Shown here: positions 1-7,444 of the stretch, piece by piece
How positions within the stretch are numbered: the stretch's first letter is position 1
Layout: each line of letters starts with the position of its first letter
Assembly (NCBI GenBank): GCA_035546775.1
Contig: DASZWD010000049.1
Location: 1-64,000, forward strand
Source of the DNA: Acidimicrobiales bacterium
GTDB taxonomy: Bacteria > Actinomycetota > Acidimicrobiia > Acidimicrobiales > JACCXE01
Length of the DNA: 64,000 nt
Reading direction: 5' to 3'
Made by a program: the position numbers and the translations under genes
Notes under the pieces: generated by a model
The model's database searches: none
The model's input: the letters and a program-made list of their open reading frames with translations, nothing else
Told to the model about the DNA's origin: nothing

Positions 1-122
1 GAGCCGCCGCCGCGATGGACGCCTCCAGCGGCCAGTCCCAACAAGAACGCAGCGACAGAGACGTACGCCGCGCGCCTGCGGTCCGACCGGCCACCGGAGG
101 GCGTGGTGTTGCGCTGCGTCAC
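1..122 (-). CDS. N-terminus of a membrane protein, runs off the left edge
   Basis: A leftward frame starts at GTG 122-120, sharing one base with the TAG stop of the upstream gene (TAGTG), and stays open to the window edge for 40 codons. The visible part has a basic, hydrophilic leader (residues 1-18) followed by a hydrophobic stretch (about 20-35) that could be the first membrane segment or a signal anchor. The stop/start overlap means it is translated together with the small membrane protein upstream, so it probably belongs to the same conjugation-type operon. I do not recognise the family from so short a fragment. Confidence 0.6.
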   Translation of the reverse strand, partial: MTQRNTTPSGGRSDRRRAAYVSVAAFLLGLAAGGVHRGGG

Positions 123-412
123 TACTTGCCCGCGGCGCTGAAGAGCATGTTCACGGCAGTCGGTGCGAGCCCGGCGAGGATGGCGCCGATCGCCCCAGCG
201 GCGACAAGTTGCTTGCCCCGGAAGGCGTTGCTGTAGCTGCCGGCGTTCTGCGCCAGGCCGTAGACCGCGGCCCCGACGAGGATGCTGGCAAGCGAGCCCC
301 ACAGCGCCAGCTGTGCCAACCAACCGAGCATCTGCTGCAGTAGCGCGGAACCTGGCATCCCCGACGAGCTCGGTGTGACTGTCACGGGTGCTGCCAACAT
401 CGAACGGATCAC
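122..412 (-). CDS. Small two-helix membrane protein (DUF6112-like, conjugation-cluster type)
   Basis: A 96-residue protein with two hydrophobic helices (about residues 25-47 and 63-88) joined by a short polar loop. Size and layout match the small integral membrane proteins found in actinobacterial type IV secretion and conjugation clusters (DUF6112 and relatives, distantly like TrbC/VirB2). The GTG start at 412 is chosen because an AGGAGG ribosome site lies four bases upstream; a longer in-frame extension would read through the divergent promoter. It is the first gene of a leftward unit and is driven by one half of the palindromic promoter at 457-540. The family assignment rests on size and neighbours and is moderate; the membrane topology is visible in the sequence. 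Confidence 0.62.
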   Translation of the reverse strand: MIRSMLAAPVTVTPSSSGMPGSALLQQMLGWLAQLALWGSLASILVGAAVYGLAQNAGSYSNAFRGKQLVAAGAIGAILAGLAPTAVNMLFSAAGK

Positions 413-456
413 GGTGCCTCCTGGTCTGATCGGGAGGCGAGTCGTCACCTCCACCG

Positions 457-540
457 CACATCCACGTACGACGCGGGGCGCGAAAGCGCGACGCGAAATT
501 TCTGATCGCGCTTTCGCGGCGCCGCGCGTACGTGGATGTG
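457..540. promoter_or_regulatory. Near-palindromic divergent promoter with two copies of a shared 31-base motif
   Basis: Two copies of TCGCGCTTTC-N11-CGTACGTGGA lie back to back: on the minus strand at 491-461 and on the plus strand at 506-536. The outer arms (457-470 and 527-540) are perfect 14-base inverted repeats. The motif ends 48 bases before the leftward GTG at 412 and 45 bases before the rightward ATG at 582, so both genes would get similar leaders. Element spacing is promoter-like (TCGCGC as -35, CGTACG as -10). A third copy with identical spacing heads the pilus operon at 11525-11555. Whether a sigma factor or a repressor reads it cannot be told from sequence. Confidence 0.65.
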
Positions 541-581
541 TTCGGTCCGCCCCGGCCGGCGGGGCGGACCAGGAGGGCTCG

Positions 582-1577
582 ATGAAGTTCCTGTTCGCCA
601 TCGCAGGCTTTGTGATGGGGACGCCAATCGCGATCGCGGCCGTGTTCACCGGACCGAACGCGACGACGACCGCGCCCTCTGCCGCCGCCCGCGCCGAGAT
701 CCCAGCCGACTTGCTGCCCGTCTACATGGCGGCGTCGCTCACCTGTCCAGGGCTTCCGTGGCAGGTCCTCGCCGCGATCGGATGGGTCGAGTCACGCCAC
801 GCTCACGGGACCGCGGACCCGCGGACCGGCGATGTCGCCCCGCCGATCATCGGCCCGCCGCTGGACGGGCGGAACAGCACACGCGCGATCCGTGACGTGT
901 CGCAGCCCGACGGTTGGGCGCATGCGCTCGGGCCGATGCAGTTCCTGTCCACCACGTGGGCGAGATGGGGACAGCTCGCGCCCGACCGGCCGCCCGACGC
1001 GACACCGAACATCCAGAACGCGTGGGACTCGATCTACTCGGCTGCCGCGTACTCGTGTGCTGGCGCGGCGAGCGTCGACGACGTCCACGCCGCGGTTCTG
1101 CGCTACAACCATTCCGAGGCGTATGTCCAGCAGGTCATCGCGAAGGCGACCGAGTACGGCCTCGGCTCCGACGAGTCAGCCGACGGCGCGACATTCACTG
1201 GCTCGGGCGACGCCGTCGTCCGCGCCGCCATGACACAACTCGGCGTGCCCTACCAGTGGGGCGGCGAAACACCAGGTGTCGGCTTTGACTGCTCGGGGCT
1301 CGTCCAGTGGTCTTACGCCCAGATCGGCGTCGGTCTCCCGCGCACCACCAGCCAACAGGTGCTCGTCGGAGTCGCGGTAGCCGACGCCGCAGACCTCCGG
1401 CCCGGCGACCTCCTGTTCACGCGCAGCACCAGGAACGGGAGCGTGGTCGACTTCGGCCACGTCGCCATTTACGCGGGCGGCGGCAAGGAGGTCGTTGCTC
1501 CGAAGACGGGCGACGTCGTGTCACTACGTGCGGTTAGCTACAGCTCCTTGCAGGCCACGCGTCGCATCGTCAATTGA
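582..1577 (+). CDS. VirB1-like cell-wall hydrolase: lytic transglycosylase plus NlpC/P60 peptidase
   Basis: A 331-residue exported enzyme. Residues 1-22 form a hydrophobic signal anchor. Residues 42-195 are a lytic-transglycosylase-like domain with the catalytic glutamate in GWVESRH (Glu70) and an ALGPMQF core motif. Residues 210-331 are an NlpC/P60 (C40) domain with catalytic Cys237 in FDCSG and His293 in FGHVAIY. Together they would cut both the glycan strands and the peptide cross-links of peptidoglycan, as enzymes of this type do to make room for a conjugation or secretion channel. ATG 582 is preceded by AGGAGG at 571-576, which rules out longer in-frame starts. It is transcribed alone from the divergent promoter at 506-536. 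Confidence 0.9.
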   Translation: MKFLFAIAGFVMGTPIAIAAVFTGPNATTTAPSAAARAEIPADLLPVYMAASLTCPGLPWQVLAAIGWVESRHAHGTADPRTGDVAPPIIGPPLDGRNSTRAIRDVSQPDGWAHALGPMQFLSTTWARWGQLAPDRPPDATPNIQNAWDSIYSAAAYSCAGAASVDDVHAAVLRYNHSEAYVQQVIAKATEYGLGSDESADGATFTGSGDAVVRAAMTQLGVPYQWGGETPGVGFDCSGLVQWSYAQIGVGLPRTTSQQVLVGVAVADAADLRPGDLLFTRSTRNGSVVDFGHVAIYAGGGKEVVAPKTGDVVSLRAVSYSSLQATRRIVN

Positions 1578-1777
1578 TGTCGTCCACGGGCAGGCAATCC
1601 AGGGACGCCGGCGTCGAGCAAATCGATTCTCCACTTCCAGACTGACTGCGGCCACGAAGGCCTTTGCCTTGACGTTCGCCGTCAGGCCTACCGCGACCTT
1701 GTGCCTTAACGACGCAAGCTGGCGTTGTCCTCTCGGGTGGAAACTGAGAGGCGCCGATCCATCGCTTCTGTGCAGGC

Positions 1778-4261
1778 TCAGCTCGATGTCGTCGTGGGGA
1801 GCCGACTCGCCTCCAAAGGACCGTCAGCGCGGTCGCCGGCTTCCTCGATGAGGACGACGAGTCGGTGCGCTTGGCCTTCCTCGTACGCCCACTCGTAGCC
1901 ACCGGTCGTGCTCTCGAAGGGCAAGCCGCGCACGAGCCGAAGTGCTTCTCCCCACGTCTCGGAATGGATGCTCTCCTCAAGCAGCGCGGCATCCGTGAAC
2001 ACGAACGGCCCGAGGCGGTAGCGATGGTTGTCGACGTGTCGCAGATGGTGGTTGCCTTGCGGATCGAGGCCCAGCATGCGGCGCGCCTTTGAAACGGTCT
2101 CGTTGAAGGCTGCTTGCGTGGGCGCGCCGTCGGGCCACAGCGCAGTCCTGAGACGACCGTCGTCGACGCCGTCGGGATGCATCGCGAGGTACGCCACTAG
2201 TTCGACGCTGCGTCGGCGATCGATTGGCTGTTGGCCGCCAACGATCTCGACCGGACCGAGCACCTTCACCATCACATGCTTTGGCGGGACGATCGGCTCA
2301 CCGAGTAGGTCGAACGAGAGAGGAATTTGCTCCGGACCGACGGTGAGAGGAGCTGTCGGCTTCGCCTGTCGCAGATCGAGCAACTCTCCAGGCTCCAGGT
2401 CTGCGGCGACCTGTAACAGCTCGCCGGACGCCTCCAGGACTTCCGGTGGCAGGTGAGCAGGTGTGAGTCGCAGGCCGACGGGCTTCAGCACGAGCGTGTC
2501 GGCCTCGACGCAGAGTTCCCGGTCGAAGTCGCCGTCGGCGACACCACCGACGACGACGGCGACGCCGCGGTAGACGTGCGCGGTCTTCAGCAGGCGGTCG
2601 AGTTCCGCTTGCGGCTCCGCGACGAGGACAACGATCGGCGTGATCACATCGGACGCATCGTCGACGCGGGCTTCGAAGGCGGTCGTTGGATGCGCCGAGC
2701 CGACCTCCGTGAGTGCGGCGGCTTCGCTCTCTATTTCGTCGATGACATCGGCGAGACGTTCAAACACCCGCGCCCTTCCGGCAGCGTTAAAGCCCGCCGG
2801 CGGCCGGCCGACGAGGATGACATTCACGTCATCCGCGCGGTTACTGGTGACGAGGTCGAGCGCGAGCGTCCACAGGAGCGACGCTGCGTCGTGGGGATCA
2901 CCACCGACAAGCGTTCGCGGCGAGGCCTCGAGATCGATGAGAAGCGAGCGTTCGTCGAGGGCGCCAATGGTGACGAGCGCGGGAGCGGGTCCCGCCTGCG
3001 TGTTGGCGATGGGCCGGATTTCGTCATCGGGCACTGATGCAGACAGCGTCCACGCACGGCCATCGGCTTCGACAGCGAACGGACCCATAGGCGCGTCCAC
3101 CGCATCGGCCAAGAGGATTTCGATCGCCTCGGGTCCGACGCTTACGGCTGAGAGGCTTGGACACGGGCCACGTTTGCGCTGTCCAAGGCAGTTCGCCAGC
3201 ACTCGCAGCGCCATGTCGAGACGGTCGAAAGGTGCCGTGACCGCGGCGCGGCGAAGGTGCACTTCCGCCTGCGCCGCTTTCGGTTCCGGGAGCCGAGGCA
3301 TGCGACCCGGAACACGGTGCCGAAGCTGGCGACGGCGGAGCCGTGACAGACAGGCGACTATCCCTGCAGCGACGAGTGCCGAGGCGGCGAGCAGAGGGGC
3401 CACGGCGTAATCGGGATCGTCCTCGGGCGACGGAGCGACATTCGCAGGAGCGCGATCGCTCGTCGGAGCAACCGTGGGTTCCGTCGTGACTGACGGTGAT
3501 GCGGCAGCAAGCGGTGGCTCGGCGGTTGGAGTGGATGGTGCCGCGACCTTGTTGGCCGTGGGCGCACGCGGCACGTCTTCTCCCGGCAACCCGACGGCAT
3601 CAGGCGGCAGGACGAGCGTCCAGCCCGGGTTGATCAGGCTGGGTTCGACGAAGCGACGCCCATCTGGGAACGACCTGTCGCGGTTGAGATCCCAAATCTC
3701 GCGCCAGCGCAGACCGTCGCCGAGGTGCACCTCGGCGAGCTTCCACAGCGAGTCGCGCGGCGCGACCACGCACGTCGGTGAGGGAGTCGGCGGCTGAGCG
3801 GGAGTGGCGGCGGCGGTCTCAATGGCCGTAGGCACTGTCACCGCCATCGCGGCTGGGATCGGAGTGATGGTCGCGATGCCGGAAGGGCGCAAGGTGCCGA
3901 TCAACAGAGCCGCGGAGACGACGAGTTCGCGCACGAGCGGTTGGACGAAACCAGCGACCGGCAAGGAGCGCGCCTCGCGCCCGCGCATCCAGGCGCGCAC
4001 CTCGACGACGAAGCTCGCAGCCAAGAACGCCCACAGCACCCAAGCCGCGCAGGCGAGCGACTTGATCACCACCGCGTCCGAGATGGACGCGCCGTCCAAC
4101 GCGTGAGACACGTCGTTCCACGATGGGACGAGGGTGGGCAGCGGCCAACCGATGAACCGAACCAACGCCCATGGGACACCGACGAGAAGGACGCCGAGCG
4201 ACAGCAACGCAAGGCCAGCACGACTGAGACGCCAAACGGAACGGAGGCTGCGGCCCATCAC
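1778..4261 (-). CDS. Multi-pass LysM protein with C-terminal winged-helix (SARP/BTAD-type) domain
   Basis: An 827-residue protein that seems to join a wall sensor to a DNA-binding module. Hydrophobic segments lie near residues 14-38, 66-88 and 105-124. A LysM domain follows at 164-220, then a Pro/Thr/Ala-rich linker, a fourth membrane segment (285-305) with basic residues after it, and a long cytoplasmic part. From about 665 there is an OmpR/SARP-type winged helix, then a short BTAD-like stretch that ends in a low-similarity tail, so the usual all-helical BTAD domain looks cut short. It is the last gene of the pilus operon and overlaps its neighbour in a GTGA junction. LysM-BTAD proteins are known companions of actinobacterial Tad loci; the signalling role is inferred. 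Confidence 0.8.
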   Translation of the reverse strand: MMGRSLRSVWRLSRAGLALLSLGVLLVGVPWALVRFIGWPLPTLVPSWNDVSHALDGASISDAVVIKSLACAAWVLWAFLAASFVVEVRAWMRGREARSLPVAGFVQPLVRELVVSAALLIGTLRPSGIATITPIPAAMAVTVPTAIETAAATPAQPPTPSPTCVVAPRDSLWKLAEVHLGDGLRWREIWDLNRDRSFPDGRRFVEPSLINPGWTLVLPPDAVGLPGEDVPRAPTANKVAAPSTPTAEPPLAAASPSVTTEPTVAPTSDRAPANVAPSPEDDPDYAVAPLLAASALVAAGIVACLSRLRRRQLRHRVPGRMPRLPEPKAAQAEVHLRRAAVTAPFDRLDMALRVLANCLGQRKRGPCPSLSAVSVGPEAIEILLADAVDAPMGPFAVEADGRAWTLSASVPDDEIRPIANTQAGPAPALVTIGALDERSLLIDLEASPRTLVGGDPHDAASLLWTLALDLVTSNRADDVNVILVGRPPAGFNAAGRARVFERLADVIDEIESEAAALTEVGSAHPTTAFEARVDDASDVITPIVVLVAEPQAELDRLLKTAHVYRGVAVVVGGVADGDFDRELCVEADTLVLKPVGLRLTPAHLPPEVLEASGELLQVAADLEPGELLDLRQAKPTAPLTVGPEQIPLSFDLLGEPIVPPKHVMVKVLGPVEIVGGQQPIDRRRSVELVAYLAMHPDGVDDGRLRTALWPDGAPTQAAFNETVSKARRMLGLDPQGNHHLRHVDNHRYRLGPFVFTDAALLEESIHSETWGEALRLVRGLPFESTTGGYEWAYEEGQAHRLVVLIEEAGDRADGPLEASRLPTTTSS

Positions 4262-4680
4262 GCCGGCCCGTCCCGGACCGAACGAACACCGTGTGCCGTG
4301 CCCGACGCATGAATCGTGGCCGGCCGGACGCCGACAATGCCGAGGATGGCGAGTCGCTGCGTCACGGTCACGTGCACGGTCACCGTGTCACCGTTGACCT
4401 CGACGGTGCCAGCGTGGCCGGAACGGGCGAGGTAGTCAGCGACGCGCTGGCGCGCCGCGTCCGGTTGAATGACGACGCCGCCGCCCTGGCGCAGAGTGTC
4501 TTCGTCAACGGCTTGCGCGCCCACACGCGCCGCGGCCTCGGCTTCGTCGAACGCCGCGCGCTGGCCTGCCAACATGAAGCCGCCGTCGACGACCAAGCCC
4601 GCGACCGCGAGGAGCGCGACTGCGAACGCGGTCACGAACGCGGTGACCGTCCCGCGCTCGCCGGTGCCTCGCCGGGTCAC
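4258..4680 (-). CDS. TadG-like pilus-assembly protein
   Basis: A 140-residue protein with a short basic leader, one hydrophobic helix (about residues 10-33) ending in a VVDGG motif, and an extracytoplasmic part. The opening resembles the Flp pilus-assembly TadE/G family: a GTVTAF motif just before the helix, then an Ala/Glu-rich amphipathic stretch ending in AARVGA. These minor pilins are thought to prime or cap Tad pili. The start GTG at 4680 overlaps the stop of the upstream TadE-like gene (GTGA), and its own stop overlaps the next gene in the same way. Confidence 0.78.
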   Translation of the reverse strand: MTRRGTGERGTVTAFVTAFAVALLAVAGLVVDGGFMLAGQRAAFDEAEAAARVGAQAVDEDTLRQGGGVVIQPDAARQRVADYLARSGHAGTVEVNGDTVTVHVTVTQRLAILGIVGVRPATIHASGTAHGVRSVRDGPA

Positions 4681-5105
4681 TGGTCCGTCCCGCGGTAGGC
4701 GTCGATCGGCTCGGTGAACGACGCGGTGACGGTGCGCGACGCCGGCAGCTTCAGCCCGCTGAGGTCGGCGAGGTCGACCGCACAGGTCACGGTGGCGGTG
4801 ACGGAGCCTCCGGCACGGAATTCGCCGGTGTTGAGTGCGACGTTCAGTGTCCGGCAGGTGACGTCGCCCTCATGCAGTCGCGCTCGCGCGGCGGAGGCAC
4901 CGTCGGCGGCGGCGGAGTCGGGCCCGCGAGCAATGGAGCCGGCACGTGCGGCGTCTCGCGCCGCGGCGTCGACGTCGGCACGCGCCTGCGCGTAGCGGCC
5001 GCCCATGACGACGAGCAGGAGCATGGCGACGAGCGCGGGCGTCAGCAGCACCAGCTCGGCCGCCGCTGAGCCGGCATCGCCACGGAAGCGAGGACGTCGG
5101 ATCAC
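4677..5105 (-). CDS. TadE-like pseudopilin (second copy)
   Basis: A 142-residue protein with the TadE signature at its N-terminus: the GSAAAELVLLTP motif at residues 12-23, where the glutamate after the cleavage region is typical of prepilin-like substrates, followed by a hydrophobic helix to about residue 39. The rest is an extracytoplasmic beta-rich domain with two cysteines that could form a disulfide. It overlaps the upstream TadE-like gene by four bases (GTGA) and the downstream TadG-like gene likewise, so the three minor pilins are translated as a block. Confidence 0.82.
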   Translation of the reverse strand: MIRRPRFRGDAGSAAAELVLLTPALVAMLLLVVMGGRYAQARADVDAAARDAARAGSIARGPDSAAADGASAARARLHEGDVTCRTLNVALNTGEFRAGGSVTATVTCAVDLADLSGLKLPASRTVTASFTEPIDAYRGTDQ

Positions 5106-5482
5106 CCGGGGTCCTTCCGGAAACGCTCGACCGGGCTCGATGCGCGTGCCTTCACCGGCAGCGAGAAGCCAGGCAGCACGGTGACGGCGTGTCCTTGTAT
5201 TGATACGGCGGCGTTGTTGGCGTCTCTCGTCGCGGTGATGACTGGCTGTCGCACGATGGTGGGGCCGAGCCGCGTCAGGAAGTCGACGGCCCGGGTCCGC
5301 CCGGCGTCGGCGGTCGACCCTTCGAGGCGCGCCGTGCGAACGCCTTCCTGGGCCGCGGCCTGCACGACGTGCTCGGCGTGGTACCAGAGCCCGAACTGGA
5401 CGACGAGCATCACGAGGAACAGCAGGACCGGCGTCAGGAGAACGACTTCGGTGGTTGCCGAGCCTCGCTCCCTAGTTGCCAT
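5102..5482 (-). CDS. TadE-like pseudopilin (first copy)
   Basis: A 126-residue minor pilin. The N-terminus has the GSATTEVVLLTP motif (residues 7-18) and one long hydrophobic helix, then an Ala-rich amphipathic region and a small extracytoplasmic domain without cysteines. ATG 5482 is chosen because it puts the motif at the expected distance from the start and overlaps the end of the pilin gene by only 11 bases; a longer frame would run deep into that gene. TadE and TadG-type proteins are processed by a prepilin peptidase, but no TadV-like peptidase gene is seen in this window. Confidence 0.82.
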   Translation of the reverse strand: MATRERGSATTEVVLLTPVLLFLVMLVVQFGLWYHAEHVVQAAAQEGVRTARLEGSTADAGRTRAVDFLTRLGPTIVRQPVITATRDANNAAVSIQGHAVTVLPGFSLPVKARASSPVERFRKDPG

Positions 5483-5678
5483 CTGTCTGGATGTTGTTGG
5501 CCTTGTTCGTGACCTTGAGGACGATGATCGCTCCGGCGGCAAGAGCCAACGCGGCGAAGATCGCCGTGATGATGACCTTCTCCGTCGTCTCGCCGCGTTC
5601 GTCGTGACGAATGCTGCCGAGACGCAGTTCGAGCCAGCACTGGATGTACGCCAGCGCGGGATGGTTGATGAATGTCAC
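5472..5678 (-). CDS. Flp-like major pilin candidate
   Basis: A 68-residue protein with one hydrophobic helix (about residues 33-54) preceded by a charged DERGETTEK segment and followed by a short polar tail. Size, single helix and position between tadC and the tadE genes match actinobacterial Flp (type IVb) pilins, which form the Tad fibre. The start is GTG 5678 with a strong AAGGAG site six bases upstream, the best ribosome site in the operon and in line with a protein needed in many copies. The classical Gly-Glu-Tyr processing motif is not obvious; GETTEK is the nearest match, so processing is uncertain. Confidence 0.75.
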   Translation of the reverse strand: MTFINHPALAYIQCWLELRLGSIRHDERGETTEKVIITAIFAALALAAGAIIVLKVTNKANNIQTDGN

Positions 5679-5705
5679 GGGCTTCTCCTTCTCTTTGCGG
5701 TTGCG

Positions 5706-6602
5706 TTAGATCCCATGCAGCACCTGCTCGATGGCGGGGTAGACGAGAAAGACGATGAACCCGAGCATGAGGAGCACGACGGGCAGCGTCATGCGCTCGG
5801 TCGCGGCTTGCGCCGCGGTTTCGATGTCGGCGAGGCCGTGCAGCCGGAGTGAGCGCGCCTTGGCGGCGAGCGAGCTGCGGACGCGCGCGCCTTCGTCGCC
5901 GGCGAGCGCGGCGCTTGCGGCCAACTCGCCAAGCTCGGGTACCGCGAGGTCCTGACCGAGACGGGCCAATCCCGCCCACGGCGTCTCACCTAGCAGGCGC
6001 GCTTCGAGCAGCGCGCGGCGCAGTTCGTCGAAGGCCCAACCGCTGCCGGCCTCGGCGCCGTCATGCAGAGCGGAGTCGACGCCGCGACCGCCAGCGAGAC
6101 TGATCGACACGATGTCGAGGAACGAGCTGAAGGCGTGGCGGAAGCTGCGGCGCCGCTCCGCCGCCTTCGACTTCAACAGCAGCGTGGGGTAGAGGAACCC
6201 GACAGGCGCCAAGGCGAGCGACACCCACAGCGGGAACACGAAGCCGACGTGGACGCCGCCCGCCCACATCAACGCGGTGGTGACCGGCGCCCACAGCAGA
6301 CCTAGGGCGAAGAAGGCGGCGCGCTGAGAGACGTGTTCGGCCGCGGTGGTGTTCGTTATGCGAAGGTCCGCAGCGTCTTCACCCGCGAGGCGGGCGCCGA
6401 GAGGCGTCTCGACGAGCGGGACGCCCAGCAACCGCGTGATCGGCGAATGGCGCGGCCCGTCCGTGAAGCCGAGCGGGGTCGGGTGGCGGCGGCGCAAGCT
6501 CGCCAGCGCGAGATCGAGCGGGACGGGCGCGGGGATCAAACCGGATAGGAGCACGACGAGGCCGACGCCGACGCCGCAGCCGGCGATGAGTGCCGGCGTC
6601 AC
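5706..6602 (-). CDS. tadC: Tad secretion inner-membrane platform protein TadC
   Basis: A 298-residue polytopic protein of the type II secretion GspF/TadC family. Helices are visible near the N-terminus (about 5-24), in the middle (about 95-135) and at the C-terminus (about 270-295); a large cytoplasmic domain between them carries the F-domain features FLDIVSISLAGG and TERMTLPVVLLMLGF. TadB and TadC form the platform turned by the TadA ATPase to extrude pilin. The GTG start at 6602 overlaps the tadB stop (GTGA). Adjacency to tadB and tadA makes the family call secure. Confidence 0.9.
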   Translation of the reverse strand: MTPALIAGCGVGVGLVVLLSGLIPAPVPLDLALASLRRRHPTPLGFTDGPRHSPITRLLGVPLVETPLGARLAGEDAADLRITNTTAAEHVSQRAAFFALGLLWAPVTTALMWAGGVHVGFVFPLWVSLALAPVGFLYPTLLLKSKAAERRRSFRHAFSSFLDIVSISLAGGRGVDSALHDGAEAGSGWAFDELRRALLEARLLGETPWAGLARLGQDLAVPELGELAASAALAGDEGARVRSSLAAKARSLRLHGLADIETAAQAATERMTLPVVLLMLGFIVFLVYPAIEQVLHGI

Positions 6603-7444
6603 CGTTCGACCGCCTGTGGGCGAACGGCCAGGAATCGCTCCGGCGCGACGAACTCGCTCATCTGCGACAGCCATCGCAGCGCGATCCCCCAGCACAACGC
6701 GACGCAGGCGAGGGTGAGCTGCCCGGTCGCGGATCCGTAGACGTCGAGGTACTTGCGGTTAAGGAGGATGAGCCCGATGGCGGTGCCAGCAGTGCTCGCG
6801 GCGATAACGCGCACCGCGGTACGAAGCCGGGCACGGGCGGCTTCGACGCGTAGGCGCATGCCGGCTTCCTCGCGGGCCGACTCGGCGAGTGTTCCGAGCA
6901 GTTCGGCGAGGTCACCGACCGAGCCTTGCCACGCGAGGGTGAGCGCGGCGACGACGAGGTCGGCGGTCGGGTGCGCTAGGTCGGCGGCGAACTCTTGGAG
7001 CGCAACCGACAGCGGGACGCGTTCGAGCCGGACGGCGAGGTTCGTCACTTCGAGCTTGATCGGTGCCGGCGCGATCGCGGCCGTGGTGATCACAGCCTGT
7101 TCGAGACCGTGTGCGCCTGACATCGTGTCGCGCAGCATCTCGGTCCACGCCGCGATCGCCTCGGTACGGGCCGTCGCTCGGTCCTGTGTCGCCTTCGATC
7201 CGAACAGTTCGGGCGTGAACCATCCGGCGGCCGCGAGGGCGGCGGCGGCGACCGGCCACCTCGTGACGAGAGCAGTCGGCAACGCGAGCGCAGCCGCGAG
7301 CGTGACGCGTTGGCGGACGTCGGCCTGGACGTTCACCCGGCGCGGGACGGGCGCGCTGGCGGATGGGCGCTGTCGCAGCCCGTCGACGAGGATCCACGTA
7401 CCAAACGCAAGACCCGCTCCCGCGAGCGCGGCGAGCAAGTTCAT
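6599..7444 (-). CDS. tadB: Tad secretion inner-membrane platform protein TadB
   Basis: A 281-residue GspF-type membrane protein. It has an N-terminal helix (about 3-20), two more around 48-75, the soluble F domain with MSGAHGLEQAV (a usual family motif) near residue 110, and two C-terminal helices (about 212-262). Paralogous to the downstream TadC; the two probably form a heteromeric platform under the TadA hexamer. The ATG at 7444 overlaps the tadA stop (ATGA) and the gene ends in a GTGA overlap with tadC, so the three core motor genes are tightly coupled. Confidence 0.9.
   Translation of the reverse strand: MNLLAALAGAGLAFGTWILVDGLRQRPSASAPVPRRVNVQADVRQRVTLAAALALPTALVTRWPVAAAALAAAGWFTPELFGSKATQDRATARTEAIAAWTEMLRDTMSGAHGLEQAVITTAAIAPAPIKLEVTNLAVRLERVPLSVALQEFAADLAHPTADLVVAALTLAWQGSVGDLAELLGTLAESAREEAGMRLRVEAARARLRTAVRVIAASTAGTAIGLILLNRKYLDVYGSATGQLTLACVALCWGIALRWLSQMSEFVAPERFLAVRPQAVER

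Noticed and set aside
282-581. 100-codon N-terminal extension of the VirB1-like hydrolase
   Set aside because: It reads through the palindromic promoter and a strong AGGAGG site that points to ATG 582.
7391-7400. Possible fourth copy of the shared promoter motif inside tadB
   Set aside because: Only the CGTACGTGGA-like half is partly present and the TCGCGCTTTC box is absent at the required distance.
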